In this document: in pieces, positions 36,732-45,327 of the stretch
Numbering within the stretch: the stretch's first letter is position 1
Layout: the number at the start of each line of letters is the position of its first letter
DNA from: Devosia sp.
GTDB lineage: Bacteria; Pseudomonadota; Alphaproteobacteria; Rhizobiales; Devosiaceae
Length of the DNA stretch: 64,000 nucleotides
Direction of reading: 5' to 3'
Assembly (NCBI RefSeq): GCF_017307495.1
Contig: NZ_JAFKHE010000015.1
Span: 62,001-126,000 of the forward strand
Translations under genes and position numbers: made by a program
The notes under the pieces: model-generated
What the model was told of the DNA's origin: nothing
The model's input: only the letters and a program-made list of their open reading frames with translations
The model's database searches: none

Positions 36732-37730
36732 ATGGTTGAACAGAGCCGGCCGGCGCTCCCCACGATCGACGACGTCGCAGCCCTGGCGGGCGTGTCGCGG
36801 GCGGTGGCCTCGCGCGCGCTGTCGAGCGAGAAACGTCCGGTATCGGCGGAAAAGCGCGAACGCGTGCTGCAGGCGGCGGCGCAACTGGGCTATCGCGTGA
36901 ACCTGCTGGCCCAGAGCCTCACCACCAAGACGGTGAACCTGATCGCGGTGGTGGTCAACCACATCCACGACCTCTCCGACCTCGACCTGTTCGACCTGCT
37001 GCTGGCCGAAGTGCAGGCGATCGGCAAGCAGGTGATCCTGATCCGCGTCGGCTCGGTCGACAAGGTCGACGAGTTCCTGCGCCAGGGCGTCGCCTACCAT
37101 GTCGACGCGGCGCTGGTGTTCTCCGACTTCGCCGATGCCGGGACGGTACGGCGGATGTTCCGCTCGGATCATGTGGTGATGATGAACGGGCGACACGACC
37201 GGCTGTCGCCGGCCATCATCCCCGACGAGGCGGCGGGCATCGAGGCGGCGATCGCGGATGCGGCGCAGAAGGGGGTGCGGACGGCGGCGCTGGTTACCGG
37301 GCGCGCCTCCTCGCTGGTCGAGCAGGCGCGGATCGCATCCTATGTCAAAGGCTTCGAGCGCTATCATATCGAGCTCGTGCGGACCGTACAGGGCGATTAC
37401 TCCTACCAGAGCGGCCACAGGGCGGCTCCGGCCATTGCCGGCGTCGATTGCCCCGATGCTGTGTTCTGCACGTCCGACGCCATGGCGATGGGCATTCTCG
37501 ATGTGTATCGCGAGGACTTTCCGAACAGCCGGCCCACGCGCTTCCGGCTCTATGGCTTCGACAACCTGTCGCTGACCGATTTCGACGCCTATCCGATCTC
37601 CTCGATCGGCTACGACAAGGCGGCCTATGTGCGCCAGATGATCCGGTTCCTGTCCGATCCCACGGCATTCACGCCCGGCCAGGCGCCGGTGATGATCCCG
37701 ACCCGGTTCGTGCCGAGGAAGACGAGCTAA
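36732..37730 (+). CDS. LacI-family transcriptional regulator
   Basis: A 332-residue regulator. The helix-turn-helix is at residues 10-32 (TIDDVAALAGVSRAVASRALS) with the hinge helix near 50-60 (LAQSLTTKTVNL). The sugar-binding domain ends in the family elements VFCTSDAMAMGIL and RLYGFDNLSLTDFDAYPISSIGYD. It is divergent from the ROK-cutC operon and convergent with the amino-acid-type importer operon, so either may be its target. Confidence 0.92.
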   Translation: MVEQSRPALPTIDDVAALAGVSRAVASRALSSEKRPVSAEKRERVLQAAAQLGYRVNLLAQSLTTKTVNLIAVVVNHIHDLSDLDLFDLLLAEVQAIGKQVILIRVGSVDKVDEFLRQGVAYHVDAALVFSDFADAGTVRRMFRSDHVVMMNGRHDRLSPAIIPDEAAGIEAAIADAAQKGVRTAALVTGRASSLVEQARIASYVKGFERYHIELVRTVQGDYSYQSGHRAAPAIAGVDCPDAVFCTSDAMAMGILDVYREDFPNSRPTRFRLYGFDNLSLTDFDAYPISSIGYDKAAYVRQMIRFLSDPTAFTPGQAPVMIPTRFVPRKTS

Positions 37731-37781
37731 GGCATTCCTCTTGCTCGAAAGCATCGCGGTGCAGCGCCCATCATTCACGGA

Positions 37782-37858
37782 GTCATTCCCGCGAAAGCGG
37801 GAACCTCTGTTTTCAGTGCGCGCGGCCAAACGGAGATCCCCGCTTTCGCGGGGATGAC
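37782..37858. repeat. Palindromic intergenic repeat (GTCAT...ATGAC)
   Basis: It opens with GTCATTCCCGCGAAAGCGGGA and closes with hairpin CCCCGC-TTTC-GCGGGG and ATGAC. Left and right hairpins have the same stem, so the element is an inverted repeat as a whole. Its right half is found again at 23986-24022. Confidence 0.8.
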
Positions 37859-37906
37859 CCTGTGGCGGCTTCGCCCGAAATGGACGCCTTCAGCGACGGG
37901 TGGTCA

Positions 37907-37942
37907 ACAAAGGAAACCGGGCCGCCTTGGGGGACGGCCCGG
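37907..37942 (-). terminator. Rho-independent-like terminator of the amino-acid-type importer operon
   Basis: On the minus strand an 8-bp perfect stem (CCGGGCCG / CGGCCCGG, 10-base loop) is followed by TTTCCTTTG. It lies 69 bases after the binding-protein stop. The T-tract is interrupted, so efficiency may be moderate. Confidence 0.65.
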
Positions 37943-38010
37943 CAGAAGCTGATGCGGCGGCGAGGGAGGGCCCACCGCATCAGCGAAGCGTCAGCGCTGC
38001 GAGGCGCCGG

Positions 38011-38802
38011 TTACCACAGCGGGTTGAGCTGCGGCGGGTTGGCGGTCTCGCCCCACCACTTCTTGTAGTTGGCCTCGTAGGCGCCGGACTGGATGTAGTC
38101 CGACACGAACATGTCGAGCCAGCGCACGAATTCCGGATCGCCCTTGGCGACGGCAATACCGATCGGGTCGTTCGAGTAGAGGCCCGGAATGGTGGTCAGC
38201 GACGGGTTCTTGGTGGCGAGGTAGTCGAGGAGCGACGAATCCTCGATGGCCGCGTCGACGCGCTTCTGCTGCAGCTGCAGCACGCCATCGGGCGCGAACT
38301 GGTCGACATAGACGAGCTCGGCGGTCGGCACGGCCTTCTTGAGGAAGGCTTCGCCGGTGGTGCCGCGGCCGACGACGACCTTCTTGCCGGCAAGGCCTTC
38401 CAGCGTGGTGATGCCGGAGTCGGCCTGGACGATGACGCGGAGGCCGGCGCGGTTGTACGGGATGGTGAAGTTCACCGACTTGGCGCGCTCGAGCGTCGCC
38501 GAGGTGTTGGCGACGACGATGTCGAGCTGGCCCGAGACGAGCATCGAGATGCGGGCGTCGCCCGACACGTCGGTGAACTCGACCGGCACACCGAGCTTCT
38601 CGGCGATCATCTTGGCGACGTCGACGTCGTAGCCGACCGGGTTGTTCTGGTCGTCGCGGAAGCCGATCGGCTCGCCGCCGAGCGACACGCCGATGCGCAC
38701 GACATTGCGCGAACGGATGTCGTCGAGCATGCCGGCCAGCGCCGGAACGGCCGTGCCGGCGACGAGCGCCAGGGCCGCGATTGCAGTCAGAATACGCTTC
38801 AT
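38011..38802 (-). CDS. ABC transporter solute-binding protein, family 3 (amino-acid type)
   Basis: A 263-residue periplasmic binding protein with a Sec signal peptide (residues 1-23, ending ALAG). SBP_bac_3 marks are VVRIGVSLGGEPIGFRDDQNNPVGYDVDVAKMIAEKLG, ARISMLVSGQLDIVVANTSATLERAKSVNFTIPYN and GVGRGTTGE-like VVVGRGTTGEAFL. It serves the two short permeases and the ATPase upstream, with the glycosylasparaginase gene between them. The ligand is probably an amino acid or amino-acid conjugate. Confidence 0.93.
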   Translation of the reverse strand: MKRILTAIAALALVAGTAVPALAGMLDDIRSRNVVRIGVSLGGEPIGFRDDQNNPVGYDVDVAKMIAEKLGVPVEFTDVSGDARISMLVSGQLDIVVANTSATLERAKSVNFTIPYNRAGLRVIVQADSGITTLEGLAGKKVVVGRGTTGEAFLKKAVPTAELVYVDQFAPDGVLQLQQKRVDAAIEDSSLLDYLATKNPSLTTIPGLYSNDPIGIAVAKGDPEFVRWLDMFVSDYIQSGAYEANYKKWWGETANPPQLNPLW

Positions 38803-38841
38803 GGTGAGGTCCTCTCCTTTGGGTCTGCAGAGGTCTGCAGG

Positions 38842-39759
38842 TCAGATAGTCTTTGCATCCCGGAGCTCAGGCTCCGGCATGGCATCGGTCCAGAGCCAGT
38901 AGCGGATGTCGCCGGGGCACCGGAAGTTGACGACCTCGTGGTTTCCCCCGGCGTCGACCGCGTGGATGACCACGCCGCCGAGGAACCCTTCGGCCAGTTC
39001 ATCGAGTTCCTCGACGGCGAGCTTGACCGCGTCGCCGAGCGAGTAACCGAGCTTCATGGCGAGGACGACGGTGCGGCTGGTGGCGCAGCGCATGGTCATT
39101 TCGCCGGTATGGGTGCAGGCGGCAGCGCCGTAGCGGCTGTCGGCGTAGAAGCCGGCGCCGGGAATGGGGCTGTCGCCGAGGCGGCCGGGATACTTCCAGG
39201 CCCAGCCGGATGTCGAAGTGGCGGCGTGGATGCCGCGCGCCGGGTCGGCGCTGAGATAGACGGTGGTGTCGCGGACGCGCTCGGGATCGGTGATGGTCTT
39301 GAGCAGCGGGGCGAGTGGGGTGTTCGGGAACGCCGCCCTCTGCTCGGGAGTCATTTCCTTTTCGAGCCGCTCCCACCAGACGCGCTTGCTGTCCTCAAGC
39401 AGGACGTCGTCAACCGAGAAACCGGTTTCAGTGGCGTAGCGGCGGGCGCCCGCGCCGGTCAACATGACGTGCGGCAGCTTCTTCATCACCTCGTGCGCGA
39501 GGCGGGCGACGGGAATGGTGTTGGGAACGGCGCCGACGCTGCCGACCTCGCGGGTCGTGCCGTTCATCACGGCGGCATCGCACTCCATCTCGCCCAGCAT
39601 GTTGGGCCAGCCGCCGTAGCCGACGCTGCGCACCTTGGGCTCGGCCTCGACCCTGGAGATGCCGGCGACCATCGCCTCGAGGCTGTCGCCGCCGGCGCGC
39701 AGCATGTCGACCGTCGTGGGGACGCCTGGCCAGCCTTCGGCGTTGGCGATGAACAGCAT
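38842..39759 (-). CDS. N4-(beta-N-acetylglucosaminyl)-L-asparaginase-like Ntn hydrolase
   Basis: A 305-residue Ntn hydrolase of the asparaginase-2 / glycosylasparaginase family. The precursor should cleave itself between Asp164 and Thr165 (RVRDTTVYLS), making Thr165 the N-terminal nucleophile. The conserved SGWAWKYPGRLGDSPIPGAGFYAD follows, and THTGE lies further on. The alpha-chain sequences SVGYGGWPN and PHVMLTGAGARRYA look more like glycosylasparaginase (AGA) than isoaspartyl peptidase. There is no signal peptide, so it works on imported substrate. Its place inside an amino-acid-type importer operon suggests that the importer carries an Asn conjugate such as GlcNAc-Asn. Confidence 0.85.
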   Translation of the reverse strand: MLFIANAEGWPGVPTTVDMLRAGGDSLEAMVAGISRVEAEPKVRSVGYGGWPNMLGEMECDAAVMNGTTREVGSVGAVPNTIPVARLAHEVMKKLPHVMLTGAGARRYATETGFSVDDVLLEDSKRVWWERLEKEMTPEQRAAFPNTPLAPLLKTITDPERVRDTTVYLSADPARGIHAATSTSGWAWKYPGRLGDSPIPGAGFYADSRYGAAACTHTGEMTMRCATSRTVVLAMKLGYSLGDAVKLAVEELDELAEGFLGGVVIHAVDAGGNHEVVNFRCPGDIRYWLWTDAMPEPELRDAKTI

Positions 39760-39762
39760 GGA

Positions 39763-40497
39763 CTAGTCTTTCCGCATCTTGGAGAGGAACTGGGCGACGC
39801 GCGGCTGTGCGAGGCCGCCGGTCTCGGCGAAGAACTCGGCCGTCGGCAGATCGACCAGCAGCTTGCCCTTCTCGAGGAACACGATGCGGCTCGAGATCTG
39901 CCGGGCGAACTCGATCTCGTGGGTGACGAACACCATCGTCGTGCCGCCGGCCGCGAGCTTGGCGAGGATGTCGAGCACCTCGGCCGTCATCTCGGGGTCG
40001 AGTGCGCTGGTGACCTCGTCGAGCAGCAGGTAGCGGGGCTTCATCGCCAGGGCGCGACAGATGCCGACACGCTGGCGCTGGCCGCCGGAAAGCTGGGACG
40101 AATAGGCGTCGGCGCGGTCGCCGAGGCCGACCGAAGCGAGCAGGGCGCGCCCCTCGGCTTCAGCTTCCGCCCTGGGGCGCTTCAGCACTTCAACCGGCGC
40201 CAGCGTGATGTTCTGCAGCGCCGTCATGTGCGGGTAGAGGTTGAACAGCTGGAACACGGTACCGGAGCGCTTGCGCGCCTCGGCCAGGTCCTTCGGCTTG
40301 CTCACATCGAAATCGTCGACGGTGATCCGGCCGGCATTGAGCTTTTCGAGCCCGTTTATGCAGCGGATGAGCGTCGACTTGCCCGAGCCGGACGAGCCGA
40401 GGATGGAAACCACCTCACCCGGGTTGACGACGAGGTTCACTCCGTCGAGGACGGTGACGGGGCCGAAGGCCTTCTTGACGTTTTCGACTTTGATCAT
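39763..40497 (-). CDS. ABC transporter ATP-binding protein, polar amino-acid type (GlnQ/HisP)
   Basis: A 244-residue ATPase. Walker A GSSGSGKST is at about residues 34-42, the Q-loop is VFQLFNLYPHMTALQN, the signature is LSGGQRQR and Walker B is YLLLDEVTSALD; Val replaces the usual Pro after DE. The H-loop VFVTHEIEFARQ follows. It sits 1 base from the permease gene and 3 bases from the asparaginase gene, so the five genes are one operon. Confidence 0.93.
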   Translation of the reverse strand: MIKVENVKKAFGPVTVLDGVNLVVNPGEVVSILGSSGSGKSTLIRCINGLEKLNAGRITVDDFDVSKPKDLAEARKRSGTVFQLFNLYPHMTALQNITLAPVEVLKRPRAEAEAEGRALLASVGLGDRADAYSSQLSGGQRQRVGICRALAMKPRYLLLDEVTSALDPEMTAEVLDILAKLAAGGTTMVFVTHEIEFARQISSRIVFLEKGKLLVDLPTAEFFAETGGLAQPRVAQFLSKMRKD

Positions 40498-40498
40498 T

Positions 40499-41170
40499 TC
40501 AGAGGCCTCGGAAGGCGCTGTGGGCGCGAAGGCGCTTTTCCAGCCGGGCGCCCAGCGTCGCGACGAGCTTGGCGGCGAGGTAGTAGAGAACGCCGACCAC
40601 GGTCCAGACGATGAAGGGCTGCAGCGTGCGCAGGTTGAGGTTGGCGCCGATCTTGGCGAGGTCCATGACGCCGATGACCGAGATCAGCGAGGTGACCTGC
40701 AGCTGGTTCACCAGCAGCGCGGTCAGCGGCCCGATGGAGAAGGCGAGGGCCTGCGGGGCAATGACGTGGCGCAGCACCTGCCAGCGGGTGAGGCCGAAGA
40801 CGCGGGCCGCTTCGACCTGGTCGCGGCCGATCGACTCGATCGAAGAAACGGCAATCACATAGACGAAGGCGGCAGTGTTGAGCGACAGCGTGATGACGGC
40901 AGCGTTCACCGGCGTCATGTTGAGCTTGAAGAAGGCCGGGAAGCCGAAGAAGACGAGGAACAGCTGCACCAGCACCGGCGAGTTCTTCAGGATCTCGGCG
41001 ACGAAGGTGATGAACTGGGTCAACACCGGCGTGCGATAGAAGCGGATGACGCCCCAGAGCGCGCCGAGGAACAGGCCGATCAGCGTCGTGGCGAGGAACA
41101 GGCCGACGGTGACGCCGAGGCCCTGGGCCAGCAGTACCAGGTCGAAGGGAGTGAACTCGGCGTAGCGCAT
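40499..41170 (-). CDS. ABC transporter permease, polar amino-acid type
   Basis: A 223-residue permease of the HisM/GlnP family (His/Glu/Gln/Arg type). The N-terminal segment is LLAQGLGVTVGLFLATTLIGLFLGALWGVIRF, then ILKNSPVLVQLFLVFFGFPAFF. The EAA loop is EAARVFGLTRWQVLRHVIAPQALAF. It pairs with the adjacent permease of equal length and overlaps its stop by 1 base. Confidence 0.92.
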   Translation of the reverse strand: MRYAEFTPFDLVLLAQGLGVTVGLFLATTLIGLFLGALWGVIRFYRTPVLTQFITFVAEILKNSPVLVQLFLVFFGFPAFFKLNMTPVNAAVITLSLNTAAFVYVIAVSSIESIGRDQVEAARVFGLTRWQVLRHVIAPQALAFSIGPLTALLVNQLQVTSLISVIGVMDLAKIGANLNLRTLQPFIVWTVVGVLYYLAAKLVATLGARLEKRLRAHSAFRGL

Positions 41171-41841
41171 CAGCTGACTTGCTCCACGAGATCACGGTTC
41201 AGGCGGCGGTGGAGGAGGCTGATGCCGATCGACACCAGGTAGGTCAGCGCCGCATAGACGACAAGCAGCACGACATAAACCTCGAACGGCCGGAAGGTGT
41301 CGGAGGCGACGATCTTGGCCTGGCCGGTCAGCTCGTTGAGCGTGATGGTCGACAGGATCGAGGAGGTGAGGATCATGTTGATCAGCACCGAGCCGAGCGG
41401 CCGCACGGAGGTGCGCAACGCGATCGGCAGGACGATCCGGGTGAAGGTCACGCGCTTCGAAAGGCCGCTCACCTCGGCAGCCTCGAGGATGCCGTTGTCG
41501 ATGGCGAGGATGCCGGCGCGGATCGCGTCCGAGGCATAGGCGCCGCCGGAAATGGAGAGCGCGACGACGCCGGTAGTGAAGGCGTCGATGTAGATGCCGA
41601 TCTCGGGCAGCCCGTAATAGAAGAAGAACAGCTGCACGATGAACGGGACGTTGCGGAACAGGTCGACATAGGCGAAGGCCAGCCGGCCGATCCACTTGTT
41701 CGACGACGTTCGCGCGATGGCCACCAGCATGCCGAGCAGAACGCTGCCGACAAGCGCCAGGGCGCAGACTTCGGCGGTCAGCAGCGCCCCTTCGGCGAGG
41801 AAGCCGAGATGCGGGATGAGTATGGTGAGGTCGAGCCGCAC
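41170..41841 (-). CDS. ABC transporter permease, polar amino-acid type
   Basis: A 223-residue permease if started at GTG 41841, matching its sister in length; the frame is open further upstream through a palindromic operator, which makes the longer version unlikely. The marks are GALLTAEVCALALVGSVLLGMLVAIAR, FRNVPFIVQLFFFYYGLPEIG and the EAA loop EAAEVSGLSKRVTFTRIVLPIAL. It is the first gene of the importer/asparaginase operon. The ribosome-binding site is weak (GGGG). Confidence 0.88.
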   Translation of the reverse strand: MRLDLTILIPHLGFLAEGALLTAEVCALALVGSVLLGMLVAIARTSSNKWIGRLAFAYVDLFRNVPFIVQLFFFYYGLPEIGIYIDAFTTGVVALSISGGAYASDAIRAGILAIDNGILEAAEVSGLSKRVTFTRIVLPIALRTSVRPLGSVLINMILTSSILSTITLNELTGQAKIVASDTFRPFEVYVVLLVVYAALTYLVSIGISLLHRRLNRDLVEQVS

Positions 41842-41855
41842 GCGTGCCCCATTCA

Positions 41856-41871
41856 GTGAAACCGGTTTCAC
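41856..41871. promoter_or_regulatory. Perfect 16-bp palindromic operator (GTGAAACCGGTTTCAC)
   Basis: This CG-centred perfect palindrome lies 15 bases upstream of the first permease start and has the classic LacI-family operator form. It most likely controls the amino-acid-type importer and glycosylasparaginase operon. The LacI gene at 36732, at the other end of the operon, is the nearest candidate regulator. Confidence 0.7.
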
Positions 41872-42034
41872 CGTAACGGAGCGGACGGGCGAGTCAAGGG
41901 GGTCGAAGGGCGGGGGAGAACCACCCGGCCGACCGGCGCCAGGGAGCATCGGACCCGGATCACGCCGATCCGGGAAGGTCGGCTGGTCGCGTGCCGGCGA
42001 CAGGCGCGACCGGGGAGATGTTCGGCGAGGCCAG

Positions 42035-43051
42035 TTACTTCGGCAGCAGGTTCACCAGCGTGTCCGCGCCGCCGAAGCCGCCCGATTTGACGATGCAGCG
42101 GAGGGCGGGGCGCGCGGGGCGCTCGATCAGGAACCACGGCAGGCCGGGTGCGGCTTCTCCCAGCGGGCGCACCACGCCGATGCCCAGGGCATCGAGAACG
42201 GCAAGCGCCGTGTCGCCGCCGCTCAGCACCAGCGTGTCGGGAGCCCGGGCGTCGACGGCGGCGAGGACAGCGCGGGCGAAGCGCTCGGAGATCTCGACAT
42301 TGGGTCCGGCAAACGGACCGGTGCTGCGCAGCAGCGCGGGCAGGCTGGCAAGGTCGCCGGCATGGGCTCCGAGGGTGGCGTCGTGCCAGGAGACGGCGCC
42401 GCGCAGGTGTTCGAGCTGGGCGAGAGTGAGCGGATCATGCGAGCCGATGGCGAACAGGGTCCCGGGCGAGGGCACGAAGGGCTGTGGCCTGCTGTCGCCG
42501 TAACGCCGCGCCAGCGCCAGGCCGAGGCCGCGGGCGCCGACGGCCAGGGTGCCCGACCAGTCCTCGGCGGCGACCAGCTCGTCGAGGTCGGCGTCGCTCG
42601 TGGCGTCGACGATGACGGCGTGCTCGGGGACATGTGGCGCGATCGGGAGCGGGACCGGCACGCCGCGGCCGGTGACCGCGCCGGCGATGGTCGGGCGATC
42701 CTGGTCCGGAATGGCCGGCGCGACGACGATGCGATCGCGGCCGAAGGCGACAGCGGCCGCCTCGACCTCGGCGAGCACGTTGCCCTTGAGGCGCGAGTCG
42801 ATCTTCTTGAAGGCGATGTCGACGCCCCCGAGCGCGGCGGCGGCGATGCCGGTCAGGTCCGCCGCGACGCCGGGCGGCAGGGCGCGCGAGGCCGTGTTGA
42901 CGACGACGACATCGGCATTGGCGGCCAGGGCCCGGCCCACGCGCTCCGGCCGCGTCGCGGCCACGACGCTCAGGCCGGCGAGGACGAACGGGGTGGAGCA
43001 ATCGAGGGCGCCGGTGAAGTCGTCGGCGATAACGGCAATCTTGGGTCTCAT
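42035..43051 (-). CDS. Four-carbon acid sugar kinase family protein (DUF1537; OtnK/DtnK-like)
   Basis: A 338-residue kinase. The N-terminal domain starts KIAVIADDFTGALDCSTPF and holds VVNTASRALP and AFKKIDSRLKGNVLAEV, the substrate-binding part. The C-terminal nucleotide domain carries LVLSGGDTALAVLDALG and ALRCIVKSGGFGGADTL. It is shorter than usual (about 420), mainly between the two domains. The start is the ATG at 43051; an earlier ATG at 43129 would add an unlike tail. Members phosphorylate D-threonate, D-erythronate or related acids for PdxA2. It is divergent from pdxA2, with a hairpin-like dyad between. Confidence 0.87.
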   Translation of the reverse strand: MRPKIAVIADDFTGALDCSTPFVLAGLSVVAATRPERVGRALAANADVVVVNTASRALPPGVAADLTGIAAAALGGVDIAFKKIDSRLKGNVLAEVEAAAVAFGRDRIVVAPAIPDQDRPTIAGAVTGRGVPVPLPIAPHVPEHAVIVDATSDADLDELVAAEDWSGTLAVGARGLGLALARRYGDSRPQPFVPSPGTLFAIGSHDPLTLAQLEHLRGAVSWHDATLGAHAGDLASLPALLRSTGPFAGPNVEISERFARAVLAAVDARAPDTLVLSGGDTALAVLDALGIGVVRPLGEAAPGLPWFLIERPARPALRCIVKSGGFGGADTLVNLLPK

Positions 43052-43111
43052 CGATGAACGGCGCGCCAGGCTGAAACGGCCGGCCTCACGATCACGCCAT
43101 TCGGGCACGAG

Positions 43112-43127
43112 GGAGCGGCACCGCTCC
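43112..43127. promoter_or_regulatory. Dyad between the divergent kinase and pdxA2 genes
   Basis: GGAGCGG-CA-CCGCTCC is a perfect 7-bp inverted repeat in the 225-base divergent region and a candidate operator for joint control of both genes. I see nothing else definable in this gap. Confidence 0.4.
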
Positions 43128-43276
43128 ATAGCAACGGGGCAGCGGGCAGGGAAGCGACACCAAAGGGGGAGGACGCGGCAGGCGGGTGCGCGCGGTTCAC
43201 GAGCGCCTCGCCAGCGGGCGCCCGAGCGGCTACATCAGCGGCAGGTCAACAAGATGGGCGGCGGACGAGCGACGCG

Positions 43277-44299
43277 ATGAGCGCAGCGGGCAACATCATT
43301 GGCATCACCATGGGCGATCCTGCCGGGGTCGGGCCGGAGGTCATCTGCAAGGCGGTGGCGGAGATGTCGCCGGCTCAGCGGGCACGGGTGCGCATATTCG
43401 GCAATCGCGACGTGCTGCAGCGGGCGGCCGAAGTGGTTGGCGCCGATCTCGATTTCTCCGCTCCCCGCACCCCGGTCGCGGTCGAGCACACCCCGTTCGA
43501 CGGTGACCTCCCGCCGTTCGGCAGGCTCGATGCCCGGGCCGGCGACGCCAGCTTCCGCTACATCGAGAGCGCGGTGCGGGCGGCGCAATCCGGCGAGATC
43601 GGCTGCATCGTGACGGCGCCGATCAACAAGCAGGCTTTGAACGCGGCCGGCCACCACTATGACGGCCATACCGGCATGCTGGCGGCGCTGACGGGCGCCA
43701 GATCGAGCTTCATGCTGCTCGCGTCGGAGCGGATGTCGGTGATCCATGTCTCGACCCACGTGGCGCTGCGCGGAGCGATCGAGCGGGCGAGGACGCCGCG
43801 CATCCTCGACACCATCCGCGCCGGCCATGAGCATTTCCGGCGCATCGGCGTCGCGGCGCCCCGGATCGCGGTTGCGGGCCTCAACCCGCATTGCGGCGAG
43901 AACGGGCTGTTCGGCACCGAGGACAGCGAGCAGATCGTCCCGGCCGTCGCGGCAGCGCGGGCCGAGGGCATCGACGCGGTCGGGCCGGTCCCGGCCGACA
44001 CGGTGTTCCAGAAGGCCTATCATGGCGCCTATGACCTGGTGGTCGCCATGTATCACGACCAGGGGCACATCCCGATGAAGCTGGTGGCGTTCGACACGAC
44101 GGTGAACGTGTCGCTCGGGCTGCCGATCGACCGCACCTCGGTCGACCACGGCACCGCGTTCGACATTGCCGGGACCGGCCGGGCCAACCACGTCAACATG
44201 TACGCCGCGATCGCCTACGCCGAAAGGCTGGCCGGCGCGCCTTGTGAACCGCGCCAATCCGATGATGATGGGGTGCCGATTCCGCTCGGCCACCCCTGA
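43277..44299 (+). CDS. pdxA2: PdxA2-type 4-phospho-D-threonate/D-erythronate 3-dehydrogenase
   Basis: A 340-residue PdxA-family NAD-dependent decarboxylating dehydrogenase. The marks are [15 protein letters not shown] at the N-terminus, [10 protein letters not shown], the metal histidines in [18 protein letters not shown] and [11 protein letters not shown], and the C-terminal [20 protein letters not shown]. Next to a DUF1537 kinase this is the tetronate-catabolic PdxA2 rather than vitamin-B6 PdxA. It would turn 4-phosphotetronate into dihydroxyacetone phosphate and CO2. Confidence 0.9.
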   Translation: MSAAGNIIGITMGDPAGVGPEVICKAVAEMSPAQRARVRIFGNRDVLQRAAEVVGADLDFSAPRTPVAVEHTPFDGDLPPFGRLDARAGDASFRYIESAVRAAQSGEIGCIVTAPINKQALNAAGHHYDGHTGMLAALTGARSSFMLLASERMSVIHVSTHVALRGAIERARTPRILDTIRAGHEHFRRIGVAAPRIAVAGLNPHCGENGLFGTEDSEQIVPAVAAARAEGIDAVGPVPADTVFQKAYHGAYDLVVAMYHDQGHIPMKLVAFDTTVNVSLGLPIDRTSVDHGTAFDIAGTGRANHVNMYAAIAYAERLAGAPCEPRQSDDDGVPIPLGHP

Positions 44300-44319
44300 A
44301 GACATCGGACCGGAGAGTC

Positions 44320-45192
44320 ATGACCATGGTGAAGGCAGCATTCCTGGGGCTCGGCGTCATGGGCTATCCGATGGCGCGGCACCTCAAGGCGAAGGGGCAC
44401 GATGTCACGGTCTACAACCGCACGACGGCCAGGGCGGAAAAGTGGGTGTCCGAGCACGGCGGGCGCCTTGCGGCGACGCCACTCGAGGCCGCCAGGGGAC
44501 AGGAGATCGTGTTCGCCTGCGTCGGCAACGACGATGACCTGCGGCAGGTGACGCTGGGCGACAACGGCGCCTTTGGCGGCATGGGCACGGGCACGGTGTT
44601 CGTCGACCACACCACCGCCTCGGCGACGATCGCGCGTGAACTCAGCGCGGCGGCGATGGAACGGGGCTTCGCCTTCCTCGATGCGCCGGTGTCCGGAGGG
44701 CAGGCCGGGGCGGAGAACGGGCAACTGACCGTGATGGTGGGCGGCGAGCAGGGGCCGTTCGAGGCGGCGCAGCCGGTGATCATGGCCTTCGCCAGGGCGT
44801 GCCGGCTGCTCGGTCCGGCCGGGTCGGGCCAGCTCGCCAAGATGATGAACCAGATCTGCATCGCCGGCGTGGTGCAGGGGCTGGCCGAGGCGATCCACTT
44901 CGGCAAGCGCTCGGGCCTCGACATCGAGGCGGTGATCGAGGTGATCTCGAAGGGCGCGGCGCAGTCCTGGCAGATGGAGAACCGCTCCAGGACGATGAAT
45001 GCCGGCACGTTCGACTTCGGCTTCGCGGTCGACTGGATGCGCAAGGACCTCGGCATCGTCCTCGACGAGGCTAGGCAGAACGGCGCGCACCTGCCGCTGA
45101 CCGCGCTGGTCGATCAGTTCTACTCCGACGTGCAGTCGATGGGCGGGCGACGCTGGGACACTTCGAGCCTGATCGCCAGGCTCGAACGCTAG
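44320..45192 (+). CDS. Beta-hydroxyacid dehydrogenase (3-hydroxyisobutyrate / L-threonate dehydrogenase type)
   Basis: A 290-residue NAD(P)-dependent dehydrogenase. The Rossmann motif is GLGVMGYPMARHL at residues 10-22, the substrate loop is FLDAPVSGGQAGAENGQL and the catalytic Lys lies in GQLAKMMNQ (about residue 170). Adjacency to pdxA2 (20 bases) and the divergent kinase suggests the L-threonate or D-erythronate 2-dehydrogenase (LtnD-like) role; tartronate semialdehyde reductase is the main alternative. Confidence 0.85.
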   Translation: MTMVKAAFLGLGVMGYPMARHLKAKGHDVTVYNRTTARAEKWVSEHGGRLAATPLEAARGQEIVFACVGNDDDLRQVTLGDNGAFGGMGTGTVFVDHTTASATIARELSAAAMERGFAFLDAPVSGGQAGAENGQLTVMVGGEQGPFEAAQPVIMAFARACRLLGPAGSGQLAKMMNQICIAGVVQGLAEAIHFGKRSGLDIEAVIEVISKGAAQSWQMENRSRTMNAGTFDFGFAVDWMRKDLGIVLDEARQNGAHLPLTALVDQFYSDVQSMGGRRWDTSSLIARLER

Positions 45193-45327
45193 GCCGGCGA
45201 CGCGGCACCGCGTGTCCAGGTTGGCGGTCGCGCGGCCGGCACTCGCCGCTTGCCAGACGGTATGGCGCGACAAGCCCCTTGGCCGCTCCCCTGATTGCGA
45301 CTGTTGCCCCGAGGGGGTGGTGTTTCT

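Noticed and set aside
38825..38841. Direct repeat TCTGCAG-AGG-TCTGCAG as an operator before the family-3 binding-protein gene
   Set aside because: It is short, sits within a 39-base gap inside an operon, and direct repeats of a PstI-like hexamer are not the form of operator used elsewhere in the window.
37900..40614. A 904-codon open frame on the plus strand
   Set aside because: It runs antisense to the binding-protein, asparaginase and ATPase genes, which have clear family motifs. High GC removes stops in the shadow frame; its translation is low-complexity and matches nothing.
43277..44299. Vitamin B6 biosynthetic pdxA
   Set aside because: Neighbouring DUF1537 kinase and beta-hydroxyacid dehydrogenase genes indicate the tetronate-catabolic PdxA2 instead.
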